Program-made: the position numbers and the translations under genes
Assembly (NCBI RefSeq): GCF_016591975.1
Contig: NZ_AP024169.1
Coordinates: 1,016,001-1,080,000, forward strand
Source of the DNA: Anaeromicropila herbilytica
GTDB taxonomy: Bacteria; Bacillota; Clostridia; Lachnospirales; Lachnospiraceae
Direction of reading: 5' to 3'
Length of the DNA stretch: 64,000 nucleotides
Shown here: piece after piece, positions 1 through 8,850 of the stretch
How positions within the stretch are numbered: the stretch's first letter is position 1
Layout: every line of letters starts with the position of its first letter
Notes under the pieces: model-generated
What the model was told of the DNA's origin: nothing
What the model saw: the letters and a program-made list of their open reading frames with translations, nothing else
Database searches by the model: none

Positions 1-909
1 CTAAATATTCTTGATCTTCACATTCACTCTGAAAATTTTTATATGTATTTATTGAATAAAGTATATGGTTGGAATTTGAAAAATGCCAATCAAGAGAATC
101 AAAACGTTGAGGCTATAGATTTAATTGATGAAACGAATAAAATTGTTATTCAAGTCTCTGCGACTTCTACAAAGCAAAAGATAGAAAATACACTAAATAA
201 AAAAAGCTTTGAGGATTATAAAAAACAAGGATATTGCTTTAAATTTGTATCAATATCTAAACCCGCAGATGACTTGAGAAAAATGGTTTATAAAAATCCA
301 TTTAATATTGTTTTTAACCCAATAAATGATATTTTGGATGTGGCTTCAATAGAAAGTTATATCTCTAATATGGATATAGCAGATATGGAGAACGTTTATA
401 CTTTTATTAAGGATGAATTAGGTACGATACCAGATGTAATTAAATTTGATTCAGACTTGACGTCAATAATCATAATTCTATCAAGATTAGATTTATCAAA
501 TAATGAACAGATAAATAATATAAATAGTTTTGAAATTGATAAGAAAATTACATTTAATAATTTAGATGTAGCAGCATTAATTATTGAAGATTATAAACTG
601 TATCATAATAATTTAGAAAAAAAGTATAAAGAGTTTGATAAACTCGGTCTAAATAAGAGCATGGCTGTTTTACAAGCAATGAGAAAAATATATATTGATG
701 CTGTTGCAAAAAAGAAATATGAAAATGACGATCAGTTATTTCTGGGTATTATTGATGAAGTAAAAGAAATAATAATAAATAGTAGCAACTACCAAAAAAT
801 TGCGATTGAAGAATTAGATGTGTGTGTAAGTATTTTAGTAGTGGATGCATTTATTCGCTGTAAAATATTTAAGAACCCGGAGGGATACAATTATGTTATT
901 ACCAGATAA
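1..909 (+). CDS. SMEK-domain effector of an ABC-3C type system (5' truncated by window edge)
   Basis: The reading frame is open to base 1, so the start lies upstream; the first in-frame ATG (43) is internal. The visible N-terminus reads HIHSENFYMYLLNKVYGWNL, followed by AIDLID (D near visible residue 40) and IVIQVSAT (Q near 51). This is the pattern of the SMEK domain, a restriction-endonuclease-like (PD-(D/E)xK) fold found in effectors of ABC three-component systems. The C-terminal two thirds is an alpha-helical region I do not recognise. It overlaps the next gene by 17 nt, and a DUF2326 ATPase follows, which supports the assignment. The likely role is DNA cleavage in anti-phage or anti-plasmid defence; that is inferred from family and context. 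Confidence 0.8.
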   Translation, partial: LNILDLHIHSENFYMYLLNKVYGWNLKNANQENQNVEAIDLIDETNKIVIQVSATSTKQKIENTLNKKSFEDYKKQGYCFKFVSISKPADDLRKMVYKNPFNIVFNPINDILDVASIESYISNMDIADMENVYTFIKDELGTIPDVIKFDSDLTSIIIILSRLDLSNNEQINNINSFEIDKKITFNNLDVAALIIEDYKLYHNNLEKKYKEFDKLGLNKSMAVLQAMRKIYIDAVAKKKYENDDQLFLGIIDEVKEIIINSSNYQKIAIEELDVCVSILVVDAFIRCKIFKNPEGYNYVITR

Positions 910-1120
910 TATACAACCAGAATTATGTATATATTATAATGGAGCATTAGTGTTAGAAGAGCTTCAAAATAATTCTGTGCAGTTAATTATTGATTTGTAT
1001 CAAAGTGTAAAGGAAAAGCATGATATGAGTTTTTCTATCTTTACACTATCTTTGGATTGGTTATATTTAATAGATGTTGCAAAATTTAACGAGAAAGGGG
1101 AAATTGAATTATGTTCATAA
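893..1120 (+). CDS. ABC-3C small middle component
   Basis: A 75-residue protein. I chose the ATG at 893 over the upstream ATG at 845 because GGAGG sits 7-8 nt before it. It overlaps the SMEK gene by 17 nt and the ATPase gene by 10 nt, so the three are translationally coupled. It starts MLLPDNIQPELCIYYNGALV and is a single small alpha/beta domain with no membrane segment. Size and position between a SMEK effector and a DUF2326 ATPase match the middle components of ABC-3C systems, which are thought to couple ATPase to effector. The exact subfamily is uncertain. Confidence 0.7.
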   Translation: MLLPDNIQPELCIYYNGALVLEELQNNSVQLIIDLYQSVKEKHDMSFSIFTLSLDWLYLIDVAKFNEKGEIELCS

Positions 1121-2853
1121 AGACTTTGAAAATTACAAGTGATAATACTGTAATTAGGGAACTTCAGTTTCACAAAGGAATGAATCTTATTATAGATAAT
1201 ACCCCTTTACTTGACAGTAAACCCAATATGGAATTGAAGACTGGAAATAATGTTGGTAAGACGACGGTATTAAAACTTATAGATTATTGCTTTGGAGCAA
1301 GTGCAAAAGGTATATATGCGGACTTAGAGGGTGGAAAACAGACTTATGACGTTGTAAAAGATTTTTTGATTGACAATAAAGTCTTAATTACTTTAATATT
1401 AAAGCGTGATTTGGATGATGAAAAATCAGAAGAAATAGTTATTACAAGAAACTTTTTAGCAAGAAATAGGATAGTAAGAACTATTAATGGAAAAGGATAT
1501 AAAGAAGATGAATTTGAAGTTAAACTTCGCGAGCTTATATATCCAGATTTGGAAGATGGTAAGCCAAGTCTGAGACAAATTCTTTCTCATAGTATTAGGT
1601 ATACTGATGGAAGTATTAGTAATACTTTAAAAACACTGGATAGGTTTACTTCTGATGCGGAGTATGAAACATTATTTTTATATTTGTTTGGTTGCAAGTT
1701 TGAGAATGGCGAAGAAAAACAAAGTATTCTTTTAAAAATTCGACAAGAAACATCATATAAAGATAGGCTTGAAAAGCAACAAACTAAAAATGCATATGAA
1801 GCAGCATTAGCTATTATAGATAGAGAAATAGAAAAACTTAATGAAAAAAAAGGATTTCTAAATATAAATGAAAATTACGAAGATGATTTGGCAAAGTTAA
1901 ATCAAATTAAATATGAAATTACAAAGGTTAGTGCACAAATAGGTAATTATGAAATCCGAAAGAGTTTAATTATAGAAATACAAGAAGAAATGAGTTCTGA
2001 TACATCTCACATTGATATACAACAATTACGTCAAATCTATATGCAAGCTAGTACTCAGTTGGAGAAGATGCATAAGACTTTTGAAGAACTAGTAGAATAC
2101 CATAACAAGATGATAATTGAGAAGGTTAAGTTTATTTCGAAAGATTTACCGGATTTAGAGAATAAAATAAAAGAAGAAAATATTAGACTAAGTCAATTAC
2201 TAGAAGATGAAAAAAAATATTCTGCAATTGTTGCGAAGAGCGATTCATTCGCGGAATATGAAAAACTAATGGCTGAGATTAATGAAAAGTACCGTAAAAA
2301 GGGTGAATATGAAAGTGTTATTAGTCAGTTAGATGAAGTGGATAATAATCTGAAAGAATTTAATAGTCAATTACAAAAGATTGATGGAAAGATTTTTTCA
2401 GAGGATTATGAAAAGGTAGTTAAAAATCAAATTAACAAGTTTAATCAATATTTTTCAGCGATTTCCCAAGAATTATATGGAGAAACCTATGCTATAAAGT
2501 ATGAAATTGAAGTCAATAAAAAAAAGCAACAGTTGTATAAATTTTCTGCATTTAATGCAAATATGAGTTCTGGGAAAAAGCAAGGGGAAATCTTATGTTT
2601 TGATATTGCTTATGTACAGTTTGCAGATAATGAAAATATACCATGTGTTCACTTCCTACTGAATGATAAGAAAGAATTAATGCACGATAACCAACTGGTA
2701 AAAGTAACAAACTATATTAAAGATAAAAATATACAGTTTGTTGCATCAATACTTAAAGATAAATTGCCAGAGAAGTTAAAGAAAGCAGAATATTACATTG
2801 TGGAACTATCTCAAGATGATAAATTATTTAGGATTGAAAATGGAAAATTATAA
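1111..2853 (+). CDS. DUF2326-type RecF/SMC-like ATPase of an ABC-3C system
   Basis: A 580-residue ABC ATPase of the RecF/SMC type. Walker A is TGNNVGKTTVLKL (residues 43-55). A long charged coiled coil spans roughly residues 200-440. Near residue 485 is SSGKKQGEILCFDIAYVQF, which joins a signature-like SSG to a Walker-B-like region, followed by HFLLNDKKELMHDNQL typical of DUF2326. It has its own ribosome site (AAAGGGG) and overlaps the preceding gene by 10 nt. It is the sensor/motor of the predicted conflict system; the trigger cannot be seen from sequence. Confidence 0.85.
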   Translation: MFIKTLKITSDNTVIRELQFHKGMNLIIDNTPLLDSKPNMELKTGNNVGKTTVLKLIDYCFGASAKGIYADLEGGKQTYDVVKDFLIDNKVLITLILKRDLDDEKSEEIVITRNFLARNRIVRTINGKGYKEDEFEVKLRELIYPDLEDGKPSLRQILSHSIRYTDGSISNTLKTLDRFTSDAEYETLFLYLFGCKFENGEEKQSILLKIRQETSYKDRLEKQQTKNAYEAALAIIDREIEKLNEKKGFLNINENYEDDLAKLNQIKYEITKVSAQIGNYEIRKSLIIEIQEEMSSDTSHIDIQQLRQIYMQASTQLEKMHKTFEELVEYHNKMIIEKVKFISKDLPDLENKIKEENIRLSQLLEDEKKYSAIVAKSDSFAEYEKLMAEINEKYRKKGEYESVISQLDEVDNNLKEFNSQLQKIDGKIFSEDYEKVVKNQINKFNQYFSAISQELYGETYAIKYEIEVNKKKQQLYKFSAFNANMSSGKKQGEILCFDIAYVQFADNENIPCVHFLLNDKKELMHDNQLVKVTNYIKDKNIQFVASILKDKLPEKLKKAEYYIVELSQDDKLFRIENGKL

Positions 2854-2866
2854 TACTTGATGATGT

Positions 2867-2888
2867 GGCAACCGTAATAAGGTTGCCA
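2867..2888 (+). terminator. Hairpin ending the ABC-3C operon
   Basis: TGGCAACC, a 6-nt loop, then GGTTGCCA, 14 nt after the ATPase stop. The T tract after it is weak, so termination strength is uncertain. Confidence 0.6.
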
Positions 2889-2918
2889 TATTGTTATAGC
2901 CCTTCTCACAGTATCACC

Positions 2919-3692
2919 GTAAACGGTAGACAGGTGGTTTACCGTTTACATTATTGATATGCGACAGTTTCTCTGAATAAGAAAATAGGCTGAATTAGTA
3001 GAATATGAGCGTAAATACTTTTAATAGAAAAAAGTAGGAGGCTTAATTTGAAAAAAGGTATTTATTTAAAAGATTACATTCATGGATTGATTTCATTAAC
3101 CGAATATGACAACAAGAGGATGTAACGCTCTTTCGTGGTGAAATTGAACTCCTTAATAAAAACATGGAGATACTTTTAGAACAGTTAAAGGTTTCCAATC
3201 AAGTAAGGTTTGGAAGTTCTTCTGAAAAGATTGAGGTAGAGATTCCAGAGCAATTTCACTTCTGTTTCAATGAAGCAGAAGTTACCATTGCTACTGCAGA
3301 AGAAATAGCAGAGCCAATTATCGAGCAAGTTGTATCTGGACATACACGTCGTATTAAGCCACAAAGTAAACGTGATGTAAATCTAAAAGGAATACCTATT
3401 TGTGTAGAGGAACATGTTCTTTCAGACGAGGAGTTACAGGAACTCTTTGATGGTAGTTATCACAGACTCACTGATAAAGTCTATAAAAACTTGATTTTCA
3501 CCCTGTAACCTTCGAGGTAGTAGAACTCCTAGAAGAGATTACTAAAAACATGGAAAAAAATACATAGTTTCTAGAAGAACTGCTTCCATGGTATTCAAAT
3601 CTACCAGAAGAATGTAAAAAACATAATGCTTAGAAATTAGCCATCATGAGGTGGCTTAAATTTTATAGGTAGACATGTGGTTTACCGTTTAC
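2919..3692 (+). mobile_element. IS66-family insertion sequence, internally deleted relic
   Basis: Both ends carry GTAAACGGTA in inverted orientation (left 2919-2928, right complement ending at 3692), and GGTAGACA(G/T)GTGGTTTACCGTTTAC occurs at both ends in direct orientation. Between them lie only N- and C-terminal pieces of a TnpC-type IS66 transposase. At about 774 bp it is far below the usual 2.5 kb of IS66 elements and lacks the accessory genes. No target-site duplication is visible in the flanks. It is a dead element. Confidence 0.65.
3048..3632 (+). pseudogene. IS66 transposase (TnpC) remnant
   Basis: It opens with TTG after AGGAGG (3048). The frame breaks near 3110 and continues as FRGEIELLNKNMEILLEQLK then VRFGSSSEKIEV, the usual N-terminal helix and FGxxSEK motif of IS66 TnpC. 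The longest open piece is 3164-3508. Just after its stop, ELLPWYSNLPEECK (about 3560-3620) matches the usual extreme C-terminus of the family. The whole catalytic DDE region between is missing. This is a frameshifted, internally deleted pseudogene. Confidence 0.7.
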
Positions 3693-3898
3693 GCATAAAA
3701 TTTTATTAGAGGGAAGATTAAAGGTTGAAGTAGTAACACTCAATAAAATGCAATATGAATAGTCAGGATGTTTAATTCCAAGTTGCAGAGCCACTCTAAC
3801 TTCTTCATTATATAAAAAAATAAGTTAATTATTAAAGACAATTTGAGGTTTGAGAATGATTTAAATTAATCTGGTAGTCATTTTACTTCTTTATATAA

Positions 3899-3921
3899 TC
3901 TACATATAAAATTCATATAAT
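3899..3921 (+). promoter_or_regulatory. 11-bp-period box upstream of the 56-aa gene
   Basis: Contains TCTACATATAAAATTCATAT with two CAT triplets 11 bp apart, 48 bp before the small-protein start. The same string occurs at 22704 and degenerate copies at 13756 and 15658. The period fits an OmpR-family response regulator such as the one encoded at 20516. Confidence 0.55.
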
Positions 3922-3968
3922 CAAATAGTAACAATATTATATATTTTTTATAAGGAGGATAAAAACAT

Positions 3969-4139
3969 ATGGGAATCAATGGATTATCAACAATATCAAA
4001 TATGCCACAAAATTGTGGCATGGCAGGTATGCATGGCAATGAAGGAAATAAAATTGAGAAAGTTCAAGTAAGTCAACCTGAACAGATAAAAAAAATATCT
4101 GACGGGGTAAGAGGTCAAAAAATCGATTTAGAAGTATAA
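3969..4139 (+). CDS. Small Met/Cys/His-containing protein, 56 aa
   Basis: ATG is preceded at optimal distance by AAGGAGG. The 56-residue product is soluble-looking and contains NMPQNCGMAGMHGNEG (from residue 11), a short cluster of Met, Cys and His that could bind a soft metal, then a charged C-terminal helix. No family is recognised. It is a single-gene unit: the shared regulatory box lies upstream and a strong hairpin ends it at 4195. Its box suggests co-regulation with the Met-rich cassettes downstream. The metal role is inference only. Confidence 0.6.
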   Translation: MGINGLSTISNMPQNCGMAGMHGNEGNKIEKVQVSQPEQIKKISDGVRGQKIDLEV

Positions 4140-4163
4140 GGAAAAGTTTTGTAGTATATTAAT

Positions 4164-4195
4164 AGGACCTGAATCATAAAGGTGATTCAGGTCCT
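4164..4195. terminator. Convergent bidirectional terminator
   Basis: A 13-bp perfect stem, AGGACCTGAATCA / TGATTCAGGTCCT with a 6-nt loop, sits between the 56-aa gene and the convergent TlpA-like gene. Confidence 0.8.
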
Positions 4196-4207
4196 TAAAA
4201 ACATCCA

Positions 4208-4780
4208 TTATTCATGAAGAAGCAATTTAATATTTAATTCCATATCAACTCCGGACATAGCACCTACTTTTTTTGAAACGATTTGGCCATCCTTATTGAT
4301 GAAAATCGATACTGGTATAGCAGTTATATTATATTGTGTAGCAACACTTTGATCGGAGTCTAGTAATACATTAAAGTTGTATTTATTTTGAGTAATAAAA
4401 TTCTTTACAGTGTCTCTGTCTTCACCCAAATTAATGGCTAAAACAACAAAATCTTTATTCTTGTATTTCTGATATACTTTTTCAATATCAGGCATTTCTT
4501 CTCGGCAAGGAGGACACCAGGTTGCAAAGAAGTTCAGATATACATTCTTACCTTTATAATCACTTAACTTTACATCGTTACCATTTAAATCCTTAAGAGT
4601 AAAATCTATTTCATTTTCAAATTTAGAAGCTTTGATAGCTGAGTTATCATTTGATATTTGCTGGTCACTTTGATTTGAAGTTGCGGCAGCGGATGAATTT
4701 TTATTATATTTGTTTGTTACTATAAAGGAAATTGAGACTAATATAATACTAGTAACACAAATTATTAATAATTTTTTCAT
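4208..4780 (-). CDS. TlpA/ResA-like membrane-anchored thioredoxin
   Basis: A 190-residue extracytoplasmic thiol-disulfide oxidoreductase. The start at 4780 is preferred because TGGAG lies 6 nt upstream and would be inside the reading frame of the alternative ATG at 4792. Residues 3-25 form a signal anchor, then a Ser/Asn/Gln linker, then a TlpA fold with FFATWCPPCREEM (catalytic Cys about 89 and 92) and the cis-Pro region AIPVSIFINKDG. Such proteins reduce disulfides or apo-cytochromes outside the membrane, using electrons passed by CcdA/DsbD-like partners. Here a split CcdA-like protein is encoded just upstream in the same operon and an intact CcdA at 12816. Confidence 0.9.
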   Translation of the reverse strand: MKKLLIICVTSIILVSISFIVTNKYNKNSSAAATSNQSDQQISNDNSAIKASKFENEIDFTLKDLNGNDVKLSDYKGKNVYLNFFATWCPPCREEMPDIEKVYQKYKNKDFVVLAINLGEDRDTVKNFITQNKYNFNVLLDSDQSVATQYNITAIPVSIFINKDGQIVSKKVGAMSGVDMELNIKLLLHE

Positions 4781-4816
4781 TTGAATCTCCATTCATAATT
4801 ATTTTGTTATGTTTAA

Positions 4817-5140
4817 TCAGTTGAGCCAATAAATAAATGTATCAATAATACCTAATAAAATTAATATTGTTCCACCTGATATTCTGATAACTTTTTGTAA
4901 TTTTCTGATTTGTTTCGTATCTATAGTTTTATTTTGTTTATTAAAGTATAGTAATATAACAATTGATAAAAGTGGGATTAATGTTCCAATAGCGAAAACT
5001 GATGGAAAGATGATGCCTAATGATGATTTCATGCTAAGTGGAATAACCAATCCGAAAAAGAGCCAAAATAGAGTAGGGCAGAATGATAATGCAAAGATGG
5101 CTCCCAATAGAAACGATGGATGAATCTGAGGAAATTTCAA
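4817..5140 (-). CDS. CcdA/ArsG-like membrane protein, C-terminal half (separate ORF)
   Basis: 107 residues with three membrane segments, starting from TTG (5140) that overlaps the stop of the upstream half. It carries LSFCPTLFWLFFGLVIPL, the second Cys-Pro motif of the CcdA/DsbD-like and ArsG-type transporter group. On its own it is half of the usual six-helix fold. The two halves are offset by -1 frame, with an A6 run at 5155-5160 that would be a slippery AAAAAAT heptamer in the upstream frame. The gene may be frameshift-broken, programmed, or a true two-subunit version. Confidence 0.7.
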   Translation of the reverse strand: MKFPQIHPSFLLGAIFALSFCPTLFWLFFGLVIPLSMKSSLGIIFPSVFAIGTLIPLLSIVILLYFNKQNKTIDTKQIRKLQKVIRISGGTILILLGIIDTFIYWLN

Positions 5141-5568
5141 GATGAGTTTTTCTGATTTTTTATAACATTGCTACCAATGGAACCTTTCAGATTAATTACA
5201 CCAATAATGCATAAACCAATAAGAATTACTAAAATGCCCATGAACTTTCTAACTACACTGAATAGAGGGATTGAAACATTTTGTAGCTTTATATGGAATA
5301 CAGTTATTAATAACCCATAAAGTAAGAAAATTGCTATTTTTCCTATTGAGTACAATGTCATATTTTTAATCAGATCTTTTCTTACTGAACCTTCCTTAGC
5401 CATATACCCGATAGCCCCTAAGTTAGTAGTAATCTGGCATGGAGCCGTAGATCCTAATATACCTAATAAAAATACTTCGAGAATAGGTATATTTATGGAT
5501 TTTGATAAATACATAATAGGATCATCGATTATGTTATATATATATCCTAGGAATTCATAAAACCTCAA
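5137..5568 (-). CDS. CcdA/ArsG-like membrane protein, N-terminal half
   Basis: 143 residues with about three membrane segments and LGSTAPCQITTNLGAIGYM, the first Cys motif of the CcdA-like/ArsG group (compare SPCxxP in CcdA). The minimal start is TTG at 5568. A perfect GGGAGGTGAT ribosome site lies too far upstream for it, and no ATG or GTG fits that site in frame, so the true start is unclear. The family moves electrons from cytoplasmic thioredoxin across the membrane; the TlpA-like gene downstream would be the acceptor. Confidence 0.7.
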   Translation of the reverse strand: MRFYEFLGYIYNIIDDPIMYLSKSINIPILEVFLLGILGSTAPCQITTNLGAIGYMAKEGSVRKDLIKNMTLYSIGKIAIFLLYGLLITVFHIKLQNVSIPLFSVVRKFMGILVILIGLCIIGVINLKGSIGSNVIKNQKNSS

Positions 5569-5892
5569 AATATATTCTTGTATAGAATCACCTCCCTCAT
5601 ATAAAGTATAGGGAAGGTTTGTGAAGAACTTATGGATTTTTAAAGAATAATGACAAGGAAGCTACAGGGATAAATACTATTTAATGGAATGTCATAGAAT
5701 AACTTGCAACTAATCAAATTCTTCAAAATATTTTTCAGATGAGAGATAAGAATCATAACAGGAAATGCCACTTTAATTAGTTTATATTTTTCTTGTTATA
5801 AATAAAAACCTCCAAACTAAGTTTGAAGGTTTTTATTTATAACAGTAAATTATTGTAGAAAAATAAAAATAGACAGTGTTTTTTATATACGT
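5569..5892. other. Intergenic region between divergent/tandem minus-strand genes
   Basis: Read on the minus strand it holds TATACT (about 5607-5612) and GGGAGGTGAT in front of the split CcdA-like operon, and a weak CAT-N8-CAC version of the shared box further upstream. The rest is AT-rich with no coding signal. Confidence 0.4.
5794..5843 (-). terminator. Long hairpin terminator of the Cys-rich copper-protein gene
   Basis: A near-perfect 25-bp stem (TTGTTATAAATAAAAACCTC with its complement) around a minimal loop, downstream of the minus-strand gene ending at 5893. It is AT-rich and reads as bidirectional. Confidence 0.7.
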
Positions 5893-6240
5893 TTACATAC
5901 TAGCCATTTTTCTGCATTCATCAGCACAATCTTGACAAGCTTGTGCGCATGTTTTGCAATGTTCATCATCAAACATGTTACATTCTTTAGCACAACTATC
6001 ACAGATTTTAGCACATAGTGAACAATGTTCGCTTGAATATTGACCCTTCATAGCCATCGTTGAAACTGACATTTGGCACATCATAGCACATTCTACCAAC
6101 ATGCTAATACAGTTCTTTCTAGCATTTAAATCAGTCTCATTTAAGCAAGCATGAAAGCATTCATAACAAGCTTGGGCACATTTGTTACAAGCATCTATAC
6201 AAGATTGGTGCTTACCTGTTTCCATAGTGAATAATCCCAT
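5893..6240 (-). CDS. Four-helix-bundle copper-binding protein (DUF326, Csp-like)
   Basis: 115 residues with 19 cysteines. I chose the ATG at 6240 because AGGAGG sits just upstream; the longer frame to 6381 has no ribosome site. Repeated CxxxC and CxxC spacing along four predicted helices (for example CIDACNKCAQACYECFHAC) is the mark of the DUF326/copper storage protein family, which packs Cu(I) inside a helix bundle. There is no signal peptide, so it acts in the cytoplasm. It is the clearest pointer that the neighbouring Met-rich genes deal with copper or another soft metal. Confidence 0.9.
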   Translation of the reverse strand: MGLFTMETGKHQSCIDACNKCAQACYECFHACLNETDLNARKNCISMLVECAMMCQMSVSTMAMKGQYSSEHCSLCAKICDSCAKECNMFDDEHCKTCAQACQDCADECRKMASM

Positions 6241-6553
6241 ATTAAACCTCCTAGAATAATTTAATTTTTTAAACAACAAATTTATTATGTTTAATAATAT
6301 AAGAAAATATACAAAATATTTATAACAATAGTTTCCAGGTTTCTGTTTTAGCATTTGCGTAAAGTAATCTTTGGGGTACAAATTAAACTAAGAAAAATTA
6401 TATATGTTAGTGTGCTGATATTTGTACCAAAGCATGAATAATATTTGTTTTATTTACAATAATATCATTAGAAAGTAATGTTAAGGTTGGTATATTATAC
6501 ATTAAAAATATTACTTTTAAACTATTTATTACATTATTATTCAGGAGGCATAT
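6241..6553. other. Divergent promoter region
   Basis: 313 nt between the minus-strand Cys-rich protein and the plus-strand beta-propeller gene. It is very AT-rich. TATATTATA near 6490 is a plausible -10 for the plus strand; no confident -35 or operator is seen. Confidence 0.35.
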
Positions 6554-7660
6554 ATGAAAAAAAGTCTTAGTATTTCAGCTATCATTTTCTTTACATTATT
6601 TCTTTGGTCATGCGCACCGAAAACAAATAATACTACCACAACACAACCAGCTACTAATAGTCCAACAATGGCACCGGAACAAAACGGTAATAATCAGAAT
6701 TCATCTGAAAATATGGGAAACACGACGAATATGGCTCAATACTTTATTTATACAGCTAATGAAAATGATTCGACCGTTTCAATTGTTGATATGAAATCTA
6801 TGAAGACAATAAAAAATGTTAGTGTTGGTTCAAAGCCACACAATGTTCAGGTTACCCCAGATGGTAAATATGTATATGTTGTAGAAAGTGGAAATAACTC
6901 AGTCACTGCCATTGATACAAGCACCTATTCTGTTGCAAATACCATCAAAGTCGGAATGAATCCAAGTCATGTTATATTCTCATCTGATTCAAAGACAGCT
7001 TATGTAGCTGTTTCTGAAATGAAGGAGATAGATTCAGGTGATATGAATGGAATGAAAAAAAATGGTAATGTATATGTTATAGATCTTGCAAAGGGTGATA
7101 TAGTTACAAAAATTAAAGTAGGTTATATGCCACATGGACTCCGAATGACTCCAGATAATAAATATATCTATGTTGCTAATAATGATTCAAATAATGTATC
7201 GGTTATTGATGTTTCAACCAATAAAGTAATTAAAACGATTGATGTTGGAAAGAAACCAGTACAAGTTGCTCCTACTCAAGACGGCAAGTATGTTTTTGTA
7301 ACTTTGAATGAAGAAAATAGTGTCGCTGTTATTGATGCAACCTCCATGGATGTAATAAAGACTATTCCTGTAGGTAAAAGTCCAATTCAAGACTTTGCTA
7401 CCTCTGATAATAAGTATGTATATATTGCTGATAAAGGTTCAAATAATGTAAGTGTCATTGATAATTCCTCAATGTCTGTTATTAACTATATTCCAGCTGA
7501 GCAGGGAACGCATGGTGTAGTTATTTCAAAAGATGGAAAAAATGTTTTTGTTACAAACACCGATTCAAATAGTATATCAGTGATCGATACATCATCTAAT
7601 AAGGTGATTGGTACAATATCAGTTGGTAAGGGTCCTAATGGAATAACTATTGTAGAGTAA
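6554..7660 (+). CDS. YVTN-repeat beta-propeller lipoprotein
   Basis: 368 residues. The signal sequence ends in the lipobox FLWSC (Cys near residue 20), so it is a lipid-anchored surface protein. A Thr/Asn/Gln linker with several Met is followed by seven repeats of about 42 residues of the form DGKYVYVxxxxxNSVxVIDxxxxxVxxTIxVG, a seven-bladed YVTN propeller. Relatives include the beta-propellers of nitrite and nitrous oxide reductase systems and metal-associated surface proteins, but no active-site residues are evident here. It begins a run of same-strand genes leading directly into cassette A (26-nt gap). Confidence 0.85.
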   Translation: MKKSLSISAIIFFTLFLWSCAPKTNNTTTTQPATNSPTMAPEQNGNNQNSSENMGNTTNMAQYFIYTANENDSTVSIVDMKSMKTIKNVSVGSKPHNVQVTPDGKYVYVVESGNNSVTAIDTSTYSVANTIKVGMNPSHVIFSSDSKTAYVAVSEMKEIDSGDMNGMKKNGNVYVIDLAKGDIVTKIKVGYMPHGLRMTPDNKYIYVANNDSNNVSVIDVSTNKVIKTIDVGKKPVQVAPTQDGKYVFVTLNEENSVAVIDATSMDVIKTIPVGKSPIQDFATSDNKYVYIADKGSNNVSVIDNSSMSVINYIPAEQGTHGVVISKDGKNVFVTNTDSNSISVIDTSSNKVIGTISVGKGPNGITIVE

Positions 7661-7686
7661 ATCACATATGAAAAGGAGGCAGACAA

Positions 7687-8850
7687 GTGAAATTTTTTAA
7701 AGGTTTAGTTGTTTTTTTATTAGTTGTAATTATTGCTGGAGGAACAGTATTTTTGGCATACAGTTTATATTTTGGTAAGATGATGTCAGGAAACAGTATG
7801 AACATGGCTTCGGATAATACTAAAAATACAACTACAAATAATAGTGATAAAGATAAAGATAGTATGAATATGTCAAATGATATGAATATATCAGATAGTT
7901 CATCAGATAACATGAATCAGACTACATCTGTACCAAACCCACAAGATGCCAAAAATAGGGAAAAATTAAACAAAGCAATTAATTTAATTAATAAAGCTAT
8001 GGATCAGATTACTATAGATCCTTATTCCAATGCCACAGTAGCATACAATTCTAATATGCAAATGAATAGCAATATGACTTCGCAAGGAACGGGTACTATA
8101 AATATTTATCCGAGTGAAAACAGCTCTGTAAATATCACTCCTAAGGATTCAACTAAGATTACAACTGATACACAATCTACAATGACTGGTATGAATATGG
8201 GAGGGAGTAAACAGAACACCCAGAATATGCAGGACACAAAGTACGTTTATGATCAAGTAAAACTGCAACAACTCCATAACGGTATTTATACGATGGCACA
8301 AGGAATGTTAGCAATTGATCAATTAAATAACAGTTTATTGGATCAATCAATGACATTAGAACAACAGCCATTATCTTATCAAACCTATGTTTTACGATAC
8401 AATAATAGTTTAAAGAATGAAACAGATTTAGAAAATATAATGAACTTACTTGATAGTGCATCAGTCTTGATTAATGTTAATCCTTATGCCTCGGATAGTG
8501 GATACGAAATTGATAAAGACAGTATGAAAAAGTTAAATGAAGGTGTATATAAATTAGCGCAGGGAATGGCTATCCTAGAAAGTTTGAAGACAGATTTCAT
8601 TAGTCAGATGTCTTCTGCCTCAATGAGTGCTCAAAATCTTGCTTATGGTACTGGAATGGCGAATATGAGCGGAGTGAGTGGAAGTGGCTCTGGTTTATTT
8701 GGAAATATAAGCATAAATATGATATTAAATTTCGTTTTGGTTATCCTTGTTATAGGTTTTATAATAGGAATTATTGGGACTATTTTAAAACTTTTTAGAA
8801 ATAAACCTCAAGGTGGATATCCAGATAGAGAGGAGAATCATAATGAATAA
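7687..8850 (+). CDS. Cassette A gene 1: Met/Asn-rich bitopic protein with helical repeats
   Basis: 387 residues from a GTG start behind AAGGAGG. Residues 5-28 are a membrane segment. Next comes an extracytoplasmic linker rich in Met, Asn, Ser and Asp (many MNM and MSN motifs). A helical region follows in which two units repeat: LNKAINLINKAMDQITIDPY resembles LENIMNLLDSASVLINVNPY, and LHNGIYTMAQGMLAIDQL resembles LNEGVYKLAQGMAILESL. A second membrane segment lies near residues 345-370. It is the paralogue of 15715. No known family is recognised. It may scaffold or bind metal outside the membrane; that is inference. Confidence 0.75.
   Translation: MKFFKGLVVFLLVVIIAGGTVFLAYSLYFGKMMSGNSMNMASDNTKNTTTNNSDKDKDSMNMSNDMNISDSSSDNMNQTTSVPNPQDAKNREKLNKAINLINKAMDQITIDPYSNATVAYNSNMQMNSNMTSQGTGTINIYPSENSSVNITPKDSTKITTDTQSTMTGMNMGGSKQNTQNMQDTKYVYDQVKLQQLHNGIYTMAQGMLAIDQLNNSLLDQSMTLEQQPLSYQTYVLRYNNSLKNETDLENIMNLLDSASVLINVNPYASDSGYEIDKDSMKKLNEGVYKLAQGMAILESLKTDFISQMSSASMSAQNLAYGTGMANMSGVSGSGSGLFGNISINMILNFVLVILVIGFIIGIIGTILKLFRNKPQGGYPDREENHNE

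Noticed and set aside
4208..4780. TlpA/CcdA as evidence for cytochrome c maturation
   Set aside because: No CxxCH protein or CcsA/CcsB is encoded in the window.
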